This document shows positions 47,850-62,150 of a stretch of 64,000 nt of DNA, one piece after another; position 1 is the stretch's first letter, and each line of letters opens with the position of its first letter. The position numbers and the translations under genes are program-made. The notes below the pieces were generated by a model. That model had not been told where the DNA came from, ran no database searches, and worked only from the letters and a program-made list of their open reading frames with translations. Source of the stretch: Osedax fenrisi (lineage: Eukaryota > Annelida > Polychaeta > Sabellida > Siboglinidae); contig OZ025242.1 in assembly GCA_964019155.1 (NCBI GenBank), positions 71,130,728 to 71,194,727 on the forward strand, read 5' to 3'.

Positions 47850-50800
47850 CTATAACATGTATTTCATTGTATATATATATGTGTGTGTATGTGTGTGTAT
47901 TTGTATAAAATGTGTCATAGTATATATATATATATATATACATCATATATATTAGATAATAAATTATCTGAGAATTAAGCATTACATATAACTATATCGT
48001 TACGTTGGAGACAAATTATTTAACTTATTTTTAGTTATCAATACGTGATATCGATAAAAATGAAAAAAATATCATTATTGTTTTATACGGTGGATGTTAA
48101 AAGTAGCCGACTTTATTAAATATATTAGATAATAGTATTATGCTTTATTTACCTATGCGTTTGTCTCTTAATTATGAAGTGTATTATTATTTACGAAACT
48201 AAGTCTTCAACACAGAGATTTATAAATAGCCTATAGGCTATGACTCGAGAATAATAAGAAACAATTTAATAACTTTATATTTTAAAATGCTTAATGAATA
48301 CTAATATAGTAGTATAGTAGTACACCATCACTTAATGAATACTAATATGGTAGTATAGTAGTACATCATCACTTAATGAATACTAATATGGTAGTATAAT
48401 AGTACATCATCACTTAATGAATACTAATATGGTAGTATAGTAGTACACCATCACTTAATGAATACTAATATGGTAGTATAATAGTACATCATCACTTAAT
48501 GAATACTAATATGGTAGTATAGTAGTACATCACTTAATGAATACTAATATGGTAGTATAATAGTACACCATCACTTAATGAATACTAATATGGTAGTATA
48601 GTAGTACACCATCACTTAATGAATACTAATATGGTAGTATAGTAGTACACCATCACTTAATGAATACTAATATGGTAGTATAATAGTACATCATCACTTA
48701 ATGAATACTAATATGGTAGTATAATAGTACATCATCACTTAATGAATACTAATATGGTAGTATAGTAGTACATCACTTAATGAATACTAATATGGTAGTA
48801 TAATAGTACACCATCACTTAATGAATACTAATATGGTAGTATAGTAGTACACCATCACTTAATAAATACTAATATGGTAGTATAGTAGTACACCATCACT
48901 TAATGAATACTAATATGGTAGTATAATAGTACATCATCACTTAATGAATACTAATATGGTAGAATAGTACACCATCACTTAATGAATACTAATATGGTAG
49001 TATAGTAGTACATCATCACTTAATGAATACTAATATGGTAGTATAATAGTACACCATCACTTAATGAATACTAATATGGTAGTATAGTACACCATCACTT
49101 AATGAATACTAATATGGTAGTATAATAGTACATCATCACTTAATGAATACTAATATGGTAGTATAATAGTACATCATCACTTAATGAATACTAATATGGT
49201 AGTATAGTAGTACACCATCACTTAATGAATACTAATATGGTAGTATAGTAGTACATCACTTAATGAATACTAATATGGTAGTATAATAGTACACCATCAC
49301 TTAATGAATACTAATATGGTAGTATAATAGTACATCATCACTTAATGAATAATAATATGGTAGTATAGTAGTACATCATCACTTAATGAATACTAATATG
49401 GTAGAATAGTACACCATCACTTAATGAATACTAATATGGTAGTATAGTAGTACATCATCACTTAATGAATACTAATATGGTAGTATAGTACACCATCACT
49501 TAATTAATACTAATATGGTAGTATAGTAATACATCATCACTTAATGAATACTAATATGGTAGAATAGTACACCATCACTTAATGAATACTAATATGGTAG
49601 TATAATAGTACATCATCACTTAATGAATACTAATATGGTAGAATAGTACACCATCACTTAATGAATACTAATATGGTAGTATAGTACACCATCACTTAAT
49701 GAATACTAATATGATAGTATAATAGTACACCATCACTTAATGAATACTAATATGGTAGTATAGTAGTACATCATCACTTAATGAATACTAATATGGTAGA
49801 ATAGTACACCATCACTTAATGAATACTAATATGGTAGTATAATAGTACATCACCACTTAATGAATACTAATATGGTAGAATAGTACACCATCACTTAATG
49901 AATACTAATATGGTAGTATAGTAGTACATCATCACTTAATGAATACTAATATGGTAGTATAGTACACCATCACTTAATTAATACTAATATGGTAGTATAG
50001 TAATACATCATCACTTAATGAATACTAATATGGTAGAATAGTACACCATCACTTAATGAATACTAATATGGTAGTATAGTAATACACCATCACTTAATGA
50101 ATACTAATATGGTAGTATAGTAGTACACCATCACTTAATGAATACTAATATGGTAGTATAGTAATACACCATCACTTAATGAATACTAATATGGTAGTAT
50201 AATAGTACATCATCACTTATTGAATACTAATATGGTAGTATAGTAGTACACCATCACTTAATGAATACTAATATGGTAGTATAATAGTACACCATCACTT
50301 AATGAATACTAATATGGTAGTATAATAGTACATCATCACTTAATGAATACTAATATGGTAGTATAGTACACCATCACATAATGAATACTAATATGGTAGT
50401 ATAGTAGTACATCATCACTTAATGAATACTAATATGGTAGTATAGTACACCATCACTTAATGAATACTAATATGGTAGTATAGTAGTACACCATCACTTA
50501 ATGAATACTAATATGGTAGTATAATAGTACATCATCACTTAATGAATACTAATATGGTAGAATAGTACACCATCACTTAATGAATACTAATATGGTAGTA
50601 TAGTAGTACACCATCACTTAATGAATACTAATATGGTAGAATAGTACACCATCACTTAATGAATACTAATATGGTAGTATAGTAGTACACCATCACTTAA
50701 TGAATACTAATATGGTAGTATAATAGTACATCATCACTTATTGAATACTAATATGGTAGTATAGTAGTACACCATCACTTAATGAATACTAATATGGTAG

Positions 50801-51679
50801 TATAATAGTACATCATCACTTAATGAATACTAATATGGTAGTATAGTAGTACATCATCACTTAATGAATACTAATATGGTAGAATAGTACACCATCACTT
50901 AATGAATACTAATATGGTAGTATAATAGTACATCACCACTTAATGAATACTAATATGGTAGAATAGTACACCATCACTTAATGAATACTAATATGGTAGT
51001 ATAGTAGTACATCATCACTTAATGAATACTAATATGGTAGTATAGTACACCATCACTTAATGAATACTAATATGGTAGTATAATAGTACATCATCACTTA
51101 ATGAATACTAATATGGTAGAATAGTACACCATCACTTAATGAATACTAATATGGTAGTATAGTAGTACACCATCACTTAATGAATACTAATATGGTAGAA
51201 TAGTACACCATCACTTAATGAATACTAATACGGTAGTATAGTACACCATCACTTAATGAATACTAATATGGTAGTATAGTAGTACACCATCACTTAATGA
51301 ATACTAATATGGTAGTATAGTACACCATCACTTAATGAATACTAATATGGTAGTATAGTAGTACACCATCACTTAATGAATACTAATATGGTAGTATAGT
51401 AGTACATCATCACTTAATGAATACTAATATGGTAGTATAGTAGTACACCATCACTTAATGAATACTAATATGGTAGTATAGTAGTACACCATCACTTAAT
51501 GAATACTAATATGGTAGAATAGTACACCATCACTTAATGAATACTAATATGGTAGAATAGTACACCATCACTTAATGAATACTAATATGGTAGTATAGTA
51601 GTACACCATCACTTAATGAATACTAATATGGTAGTATAATAGTACACCATCACTTAATGAATACTAATATGGTAGTATA

Positions 51680-54600
51680 GTAGTACATCATCACTTAATG
51701 AATACTAATATGGTAGTATAGTAGTACATCATCACTTAATGAATACTAATATGGTAGTATAATAGTACACCATCACTTAATGAATACTAATATGGTAGTA
51801 TAGTAGTACATCATCACTTAATGAATACTAATATGATAGTATAATAGTACATCATCACTTAATGAATACTAATATGGTAGTATAGTAGTACACCATCACT
51901 TAATGAATACTAATATGGTAGTATAATAGTACATCATCACTTAATGAATACTAATATGGTAGTATAGTAGTACACCATCACTTAATGAATACTAATATGG
52001 TAGTATAATAGTACACCATCACTTAATGAATACTAATATGGTAGAATAGTACACCATCACTTAATGAATACTAATATGGTAGTATAATAGTACATCATCA
52101 CTTAATGAATACTAATATGGTAGTATAGTAGTACATCATCACTTAATGAATACTAATATGGTAGTATAGTAGTACACCATCACTTAATGAATACTAATAT
52201 GGTAGTATAATAGTACACCATCACTTAATGAATACTAATATGGTAGAATAGTACACCATCACTTAATGAATACTAATATGGTAGTATAATAGTACATCAT
52301 CACTTAATGAATACTAATATGGTAGTATAATAGTACACCATCACTTAATGAATACTAATATGGTAGAATAGTACACCATCACTTAATGAATACTAATATG
52401 GTAGTATAATAGTACACCATCACTTAATGAATACTAATATGGTAGTATAATAGTACACCATCACTTAATGAATACTAATATGGTAGTATAATAGTACATC
52501 ATCACTTAATGAATACTAATATGGTAGTATAGTAGTACACCATCACTTAATGAATACTAATATGGTAGTATAATAGTACATCATCACTTAATGAATACTA
52601 ATATGGTAGTATAGTAGTACATCATCACTTAATGAATACTAATATGGTAGTATAATAGTACACCATCACTTAATGAATACTAATATGGTAGTATAGTAGT
52701 ACATCACTTAATGAATACTAATATGGTAGTATAATAGTACACCATCACTTAATGAATACTAATATGGTAGTATAATAGTACACCATCACTTAATGAATAC
52801 TAATATGGTAGTATAGTAGTACATCACTTAATGAATACTAATATGGTAGTATAGTAGTACACCATCACTTAATGAATACTAATATGGTAGTATAGTAGTA
52901 CACCATCACTTAATGAATACTAATATGGTAGTATAATAGTACATCATCACTTAATGAATACTAATATGGTAGTATAATAGTACATCATCACTTAATGAAT
53001 ACTAATATGGTAGTATAGTAGTACATCATCACTTAATGAATACTAATATGGTAGTATAATAGTACACCATCACTTAATGAATACTAATATGGTAGTATAG
53101 TAGTACATCACTTAATGAATACTAATATGGTAGTATAGTAGTACACCATCACTTAATGAATACTAATATGGTAGAATAGTACACCATCACTTAATGAATA
53201 CTAATATGGTAGTATAGTAGTACATCATCACTTAATGAATACTAATATGGTAGTATAGTAGTACATCATCACTTAATGAATACTAATATGGTAGTATAAT
53301 AGTACACCATCACTTAATGAATACTAATATGGTAGTATAGTAGTACATCATCACTTAATGAATACTAATATGATAGTATAATAGTACATCATCACTTAAT
53401 GAATACTAATATGGTAGTATAGTAGTACACCATCACTTAATGAATACTAATATGGTAGTATAATAGTACATCATCACTTAATGAATACTAATATGGTAGT
53501 ATAGTAGTACACCATCACTTAATGAATACTAATATGGTAGTATAATAGTACACCATCACTTAATGAATACTAATATGGTAGAATAGTACACCATCACTTA
53601 ATGAATACTAATATGGTAGTATAATAGTACATCATCACTTAATGAATACTAATATGGTAGTATAGTAGTACATCATCACTTAATGAATACTAATATGGTA
53701 GTATAGTAGTACACCATCACTTAATGAATACTAATATGGTAGTATAATAGTACACCATCACTTAATGAATACTAATATGGTAGAATAGTACACCATCACT
53801 TAATGAATACTAATATGGTAGTATAATAGTACATCATCACTTAATGAATACTAATATGGTAGTATAATAGTACACCATCACTTAATGAATACTAATATGG
53901 TAGAATAGTACACCATCACTTAATGAATACTAATATGGTAGTATAATAGTACACCATCACTTAATGAATACTAATATGGTAGTATAATAGTACACCATCA
54001 CTTAATGAATACTAATATGGTAGTATAATAGTACATCATCACTTAATGAATACTAATATGGTAGTATAGTAGTACACCATCACTTAATGAATACTAATAT
54101 GGTAGTATAATAGTACATCATCACTTAATGAATACTAATATGGTAGTATAGTAGTACATCATCACTTAATGAATACTAATATGGTAGTATAATAGTACAC
54201 CATCACTTAATGAATACTAATATGGTAGTATAGTAGTACATCACTTAATGAATACTAATATGGTAGTATAATAGTACACCATCACTTAATGAATACTAAT
54301 ATGGTAGTATAATAGTACACCATCACTTAATGAATACTAATATGGTAGTATAGTAGTACATCACTTAATGAATACTAATATGGTAGTATAGTAGTACACC
54401 ATCACTTAATGAATACTAATATGGTAGTATAGTAGTACACCATCACTTAATGAATACTAATATGGTAGTATAATAGTACATCATCACTTAATGAATACTA
54501 ATATGGTAGTATAATAGTACATCATCACTTAATGAATACTAATATGGTAGTATAGTAGTACATCATCACTTAATGAATACTAATATGGTAGTATAATAGT

Positions 54601-54757
54601 ACACCATCACTTAATGAATACTAATATGGTAGTATAGTAGTACATCACTTAATGAATACTAATATGGTAGTATAGTAGTACACCATCACTTAATGAATAC
54701 TAATATGGTAGAATAGTACACCATCACTTAATGAATACTAATATGGTAGTATAATAG
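51680..54757 (+). repeat. Higher-order tandem duplication, about 1,537-bp period, in the satellite
   Basis: The order of variant monomers from about 51,680 to 53,217 is repeated from about 53,217 to 54,757. The gatagt variant (51834 and 53371) and the first following tagaatagt variant (52044 and 53581) are both offset by 1,537 bp. Boundaries are approximate. Confidence 0.85.
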
Positions 54758-57700
54758 TACACCATCACTTATTGAATACTAATATGATAGTATAGTAGTA
54801 CATCATCACTTAATGAATACTAATATGGTAGAATAGTACACCATCACTTAATGAATACTAATATGGTAGTATAGTAGTACACCATCACTTAATGAATACT
54901 AATATGGTAGTATAGTAGTACACCATCACTTAATGAATACTAATATGGTAGTATAGTAGTACACCATCACTTAATGAATACTAATATGGTAGTATAGTAG
55001 TACACCATCACTTAATGAATACTAATATGGTAGTATAGTAGTACACTATCACTTAATGAATACTAATATGGTAGAATAGTACACCATCACTTAATGAATA
55101 CTACTATGGTAGTATAGTAGTACACCATCACTTAATGAATACTAATATGGTAGTATAGTAGTAGATCATCACTTAATGAATACTAATATGGTAGTATAAT
55201 AGTACACCATCACTTAATGAATACTAATATGGTAGAATAGTAGTACATCATCACTTAATGAATACTAATATGGTAGTATAATAGTACATCATCACTTAAT
55301 GAATACTAATATGGTAGTATAGTAGTACATCATCACTTAATGAATACTAATATGGTAGTATAATAGTACACCATCACTTAATGAATACTAATATGGTAGT
55401 ATAGTACACCATCACTTAATGAATACTAATATGGTAGTATAGTACACCATCACTTAATGAATACTAATATGGTAGAATAGTAGTACACCATCACTTAATG
55501 AATACTAATATGGTAGTATAGTAATACACCATCACTTAATGAATACTAATACGGTAGTATAGTACACCATCACTTAATGAATACTAATATGGTAGTATAG
55601 TAGTACACCATCACTTAATGAATACTAATATGGTAGTATAGTACACCATCACTTAATGAATACTAATACGGTAGTATAGTACACCATCACTTAATGAATA
55701 CTAATATGGTAGTATAGTAGTACACCATCACTTAATGAATACTAATATGGTAGTATAATAGTACACCATCACTTAATGAATACTAATATGGTAGTATAGT
55801 AGTACATCATCACTTAATGAATACTAATATGGTAGTATAGTACACCATCACTTAATGAATACTAATATGGTAGTATAATAGTACGTCATCACTTAATGAA
55901 TACTAATATGGTAGTATAGTAGTACACCATCACTTAATGACTACTAATATGGTAGTATAATAGTACATCATCACTTAATGAATACTAATATGGTAGTATA
56001 GTAGTACACCATCACTTAATGAATACTAATATGGTAGTATAATAGTATACCATCACTTAATGAATACTAATATGGTAGTATAATAGTACATCACTTAATG
56101 AATACTAATATGGTAGTATAATAGTACATCATCACTTAATGAATACTAATATGGTAGTATAGTAGTACATCATCACTTAATGAATACTAATATGGTAGTA
56201 TAGTAGTACATCATCACTTAATGAATACTAATATGGTAGTATAATAGTACATCATCACTTAATGAATACTAATATGGTAGTATAGTAGTACATCATCACT
56301 TAATGAATACTAATATGGTAGTATAGTAGTACACCATCACTTAATGAATACTAATATGGTAGTATAGTAGTACACCATCACTTAATGAATACTAATATGG
56401 TAGTATAATAGTACACCATCACTTAATGAATACTAATATGGTAGTATAGTAGTACACCATCACTTAATGAATACTAATATGGTAGTATAATAGTACATCA
56501 TCACTTAATGAATACTAATATGGTAGTATAATAGTACATCACTTAATGAATACTAATATGGTAGTATAATAGTACATCATCACTTAATGAATACTAATAT
56601 GGTAGTATAGTAGTACATCATCACTTAATGAATACTAATATGGTAGTATAATAGTACACCATCACTTAATGAATACTAATATGGTAGTATAGTAGTACAT
56701 CATCACTTAATGAATACTAATATGATAGTATAATAGTACATCATCACTTAATGAATACTAATATGGTAGTATAGTAGTACACCATCACTTAATGAATACT
56801 AATATGGTAGTATAATAGTACATCATCACTTAATGAATACTAATATGGTAGTATAGTAGTACACCATCACTTAATGAATACTAATATGGCAGTATAGTAG
56901 TACACCATCACTTAATGAATACTAATATGATAGTATAATAGTACATCATCACTTAATGAATACTAATATGGTAGTATAGTAGTACATCATCACTTAATGA
57001 ATACTAATATGGTAGTATAATAGTACACCATCACTTAATGAATACTAATATGGTAGTATAGTAGTACATCATCACTTAATGAATACTAATATGATAGTAT
57101 AATAGTACATCATCACTTAATGAATACTAATATGGTAGTATAGTAGTACACCATCACTTAATGAATACTAATATGGTAGTATAATAGTACATCATCACTT
57201 AATGAATACTAATATGGTAGTATAGTAGTACACCATCACTTAATGAATACTAATATGGTAGTATAATAGTACATCATCACTTAATGAATACTAATATGGT
57301 AGTATAATAGTACACCATCACTTAATGAATACTAATATGGTAGTATAATAGTACACCATCACTTAATGAATACTAATATGGTAGTATAATAGTACACCAT
57401 CACTTAATGAATACTAATATGGTAGTATAGTAGTACACCATCACTTAATGAATACTAATATGGTAGTATAATAGTACATCATCACTTAATGAATACTAAT
57501 ATGGTAGTATAATAGTACACCATCACTTAATGAATACTAATATGGTAGTATAATAGTACATCACTTAATGAATACTAATATGGTAGTATAATAGTACATC
57601 ATCACTTAATGAATACTAATATGGTAGTATAGTAGTACATCATCACTTAATGAATACTAATATGGTAGTATAATAGTACACCATCACTTAATGAATACTA

Positions 57701-57849
57701 ATATGGTAGTATAGTAGTACACCATCACTTAATGAATACTAATATGGTAGTATAGTAGTACATCATCACTTAATGAATACTAATATGGTAGTATAATAGT
57801 ACACCATCACTTAATGAATACTAATATGGTAGTATAGTAGTACACCATC

Positions 57850-60800
57850 ACTTAATGAATACTAATATGGTAGTATAGTAGTACACCATCACTTAATGAA
57901 TACTAATATGGTAGAATAGTACACCATCACTTAATGAATACTAATATAGTAGTATAATAGTACATCATCACTTAATGAATACTAATATGGTAGTATAGTA
58001 GTACACCATCACTTAATGAATACTAATATGGTAGTATAGTAGTACATCATCACTTAATGAATACTAATATGATAGTATAATAGTACATCATCACTTAATG
58101 AATACTAATATGGTAGTATAGTAGTACACCATCACTTAATGAATACTAATATGGTAGTATAATAGTACATCATCACTTAATGAATACTAATATGGTAGTA
58201 TAGTAGTACACCATCACTTAATGAATACTAATATGGTAGTATAATAGTACACCATCACTTAATGAATACTAATATGGTAGTATAGTAGTACATCATCACT
58301 TAATGAATACTAATATGATAGTATAATAGTACATCATCACTTAATGAATACTAATATGGTAGTATAGTAGTACATCATCACTTAATGAATACTAATATGG
58401 TAGTATAGTAGTACATCATCACTTAATGAATACTAATATGGTAGTATAATAGTACATCATCACTTAATGAATACTAATATGGTAGTATAGTAGTACACCA
58501 TCACTTAATGAATAATAATATGGTAGTATAGTAGTACACCATCACTTAATGAATACCAATATGGTAGTATAGTAGTACACCATCACTTAATGAATACTAA
58601 TATGGTAGTATAGTAGTACACCATCACTTAATGAATACTAATATGGTAGTATAGTAGTACATCACTTAACGAATACTAATATGGTAGTATAGTACACCAT
58701 CACTTAATGAATACTAATATGGTAGTATAGTAGTACATCATCACTTAATGAATACTAATATGGTAGTATAATAGTACACCATCACTTAATGAATACTAAT
58801 ATGGTAGTATAGTAGTACATCATCACTTAATGAATACTAATATGATAGTATAGTACACCATCACTTAATGAATACTAATACGGTAGTATAGTACACCATC
58901 ACTTAATGAATACTAATATGGTAGTATAGTAGTACACCATCACTTAATGAATACTAATATGGTAGTATAGTACACCATCACTTAATGAATACTAATATGG
59001 TAGTATAGTAGTACACCATCACTTAATGAATACTAATATGGTAGTATAGTAGTACATCATCACTTAATGAATACTAATATGGTAGTATAGTAGTACACCA
59101 TCACTTAATGAATACTAATATGGTAGTATAGTAGTACACCATCACTTAATGAATACTAATATGGTAGAATAGTACACCATCACTTAATGAATACTAATAT
59201 GGTAGAATAGTACACCATCACTTAATGAATACTAATATGGTAGTATAGTAGTACACCATCACTTAATGAATACTAATATGGTAGTATAATAGTACACCAT
59301 CACTTAATGAATACTAATATGGTAGAATAGTACACCATCACTTAATGAATACTAATATGGTAGTATAGTAGTACACCATCACTTAATGAATACTAATATG
59401 GTAGTATAATAGTACACCATCACTTAATGAATACTAATATGGTAGTATAGTAGTACACCATCACTTAATGAATACTAATATGGTAGTATAATAGTACACC
59501 ATCACTTAATGAATACTAATATGGTAGTATAATAGTACATCACTTAATGAATACTAATATGGTAGTATAATAGTACATCATCACTTAATGAATACTAATA
59601 TGGTAGTATAGTAGTACACCATCACTTAATGAATACTAATATGGTAGTATAATAGTACACCATCACTTAATAAATACTAATATGGTAGTATAGTAGTACA
59701 CCATCACTTAATGAATACTAATATGGTAGTATAATAGTACACCATCACTTAATGAATACTAATATGGTAGTATAGTAGTACATCATCACTTAATGAATAC
59801 TAATATGGTAGTATAATAGTACACCATCACTTAATGAATACTAATATGGTAGTATAGTAGTACACCATCACTTAATGAATACTAATATGGTAGTATAGTA
59901 GTACATCATCACTTAATGAATACTAATATGGTAGTATAATAGTACACCATCACTTAATGAATACTAATATGGTAGTATAGTAGTACACCATCACTTAATG
60001 AATACTAATATGGTAGTATAATAGTACACCATCACTTAATGAATACTAATATGGTAGTATAGTAGTACACCATCACTTAATGAATACTAATATGGTAGTA
60101 TAATAGTACATCATCACTTAATGAATACTAATATGGTAGTATAGTAGTACACCATCACTTAATGAATACTAATATGGTAGTATAGTAGTACATCATCACT
60201 TAATGAATACTAATATGGTAGTATAGTAGTACACCATCACTTAATGAATACTAATATGGTAGAATAGTACACCATCACTTAATGAATACTAATATAGTAG
60301 TATAATAGTACATCATCACTTAATGAATACTAATATGGTAGTATAGTAGTACACCATCACTTAATGAATACTAATATGGTAGTATAGTAGTACATCATCA
60401 CTTAATGAATACTAATATGATAGTATAATAGTACATCATCACTTAATGAATACTAATATGGTAGTATAGTAGTACACCATCACTTAATGAATACTAATAT
60501 GGTAGTATAATAGTACATCATCACTTAATGAATACTAATATGGTAGTATAGTAGTACACCATCACTTAATGAATACTAATATGGTAGTATAATAGTACAC
60601 CATCACTTAATGAATACTAATATGGTAGTATAGTAGTACATCATCACTTAATGAATACTAATATGATAGTATAATAGTACATCATCACTTAATGAATACT
60701 AATATGGTAGTATAGTAGTACATCATCACTTAATGAATACTAATATGGTAGTATAGTAGTACATCATCACTTAATGAATACTAATATGGTAGTATAATAG

Positions 60801-62150
60801 TACATCATCACTTAATGAATACTAATATGGTAGTATAGTAGTACACCATCACTTAATGAATAATAATATGGTAGTATAGTAGTACACCATCACTTAATGA
60901 ATACCAATATGGTAGTATAGTAGTACACCATCACTTAATGAATACTAATATGGTAGTATAGTAGTACACCATCACTTAATGAATACTAATATGGTAGTAT
61001 AGTAGTACATCACTTAACGAATACTAATATGGTAGTATAGTACACCATCACTTAATGAATACTAATATGGTAGTATAGTAGTACATCATCACTTAATGAA
61101 TACTAATATGGTAGTATAATAGTACACCATCACTTAATGAATACTAATATGGTAGTATAGTAGTACATCATCACTTAATGAATACTAATATGATAGTATA
61201 GTACACCATCACTTAATGAATACTAATACGGTAGTATAGTACACCATCACTTAATGAATACTAATATGGTAGTATAGTAGTACACCATCACTTAATGAAT
61301 ACTAATATGGTAGTATAGTACACCATCACTTAATGAATACTAATATGGTAGTATAGTAGTACACCATCACTTAATGAATACTAATATGGTAGTATAGTAG
61401 TACATCATCACTTAATGAATACTAATATGGTAGTATAGTAGTACACCATCACTTAATGAATACTAATATGGTAGTATAGTAGTACACCATCACTTAATGA
61501 ATACTAATATGGTAGAATAGTACACCATCACTTAATGAATACTAATATGGTAGAATAGTACACCATCACTTAATGAATACTAATATGGTAGTATAGTAGT
61601 ACACCATCACTTAATGAATACTAATATGGTAGTATAATAGTACACCATCACTTAATGAATACTAATATGGTAGAATAGTACACCATCACTTAATGAATAC
61701 TAATATGGTAGTATAGTAGTACACCATCACTTAATGAATACTAATATGGTAGTATAATAGTACACCATCACTTAATGAATACTAATATGGTAGTATAGTA
61801 GTACACCATCACTTAATGAATACTAATATGGTAGTATAATAGTACACCATCACTTAATGAATACTAATATGGTAGTATAATAGTACATCACTTAATGAAT
61901 ACTAATATGGTAGTATAATAGTACATCATCACTTAATGAATACTAATATGGTAGTATAGTAGTACACCATCACTTAATGAATACTAATATGGTAGTATAA
62001 TAGTACACCATCACTTAATAAATACTAATATGGTAGTATAGTAGTACACCATCACTTAATGAATACTAATATGGTAGTATAATAGTACACCATCACTTAA
62101 TGAATACTAATATGGTAGTATAGTAGTACATCATCACTTAATGAATACTA
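57850..62150 (+). repeat. Higher-order tandem duplication, 2,348-bp offset, in the satellite
   Basis: Rare variants recur exactly 2,348 bp apart: ctaatatagt (57941/60289), aataataata (58511/60859), gaataccaat (58551/60899), atcacttaac (58661/61009) and cacttaataaat (59664/62012). Agreement runs from about 57,850 to 59,800 against 60,200 to 62,150. Confidence 0.93.

Larger units (their letters stand above)
45668..48325. repeat. Right arm of the large inverted duplication
   Basis: Reverse match of 18521-25200 without the three insertions of that arm, so it shows pre-insertion sites. It has its own changes: internal deletions in the coding exon and, at its outer edge, replacement by the satellite array that starts in the sequence matching 18521-18555. 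Confidence 0.9.
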
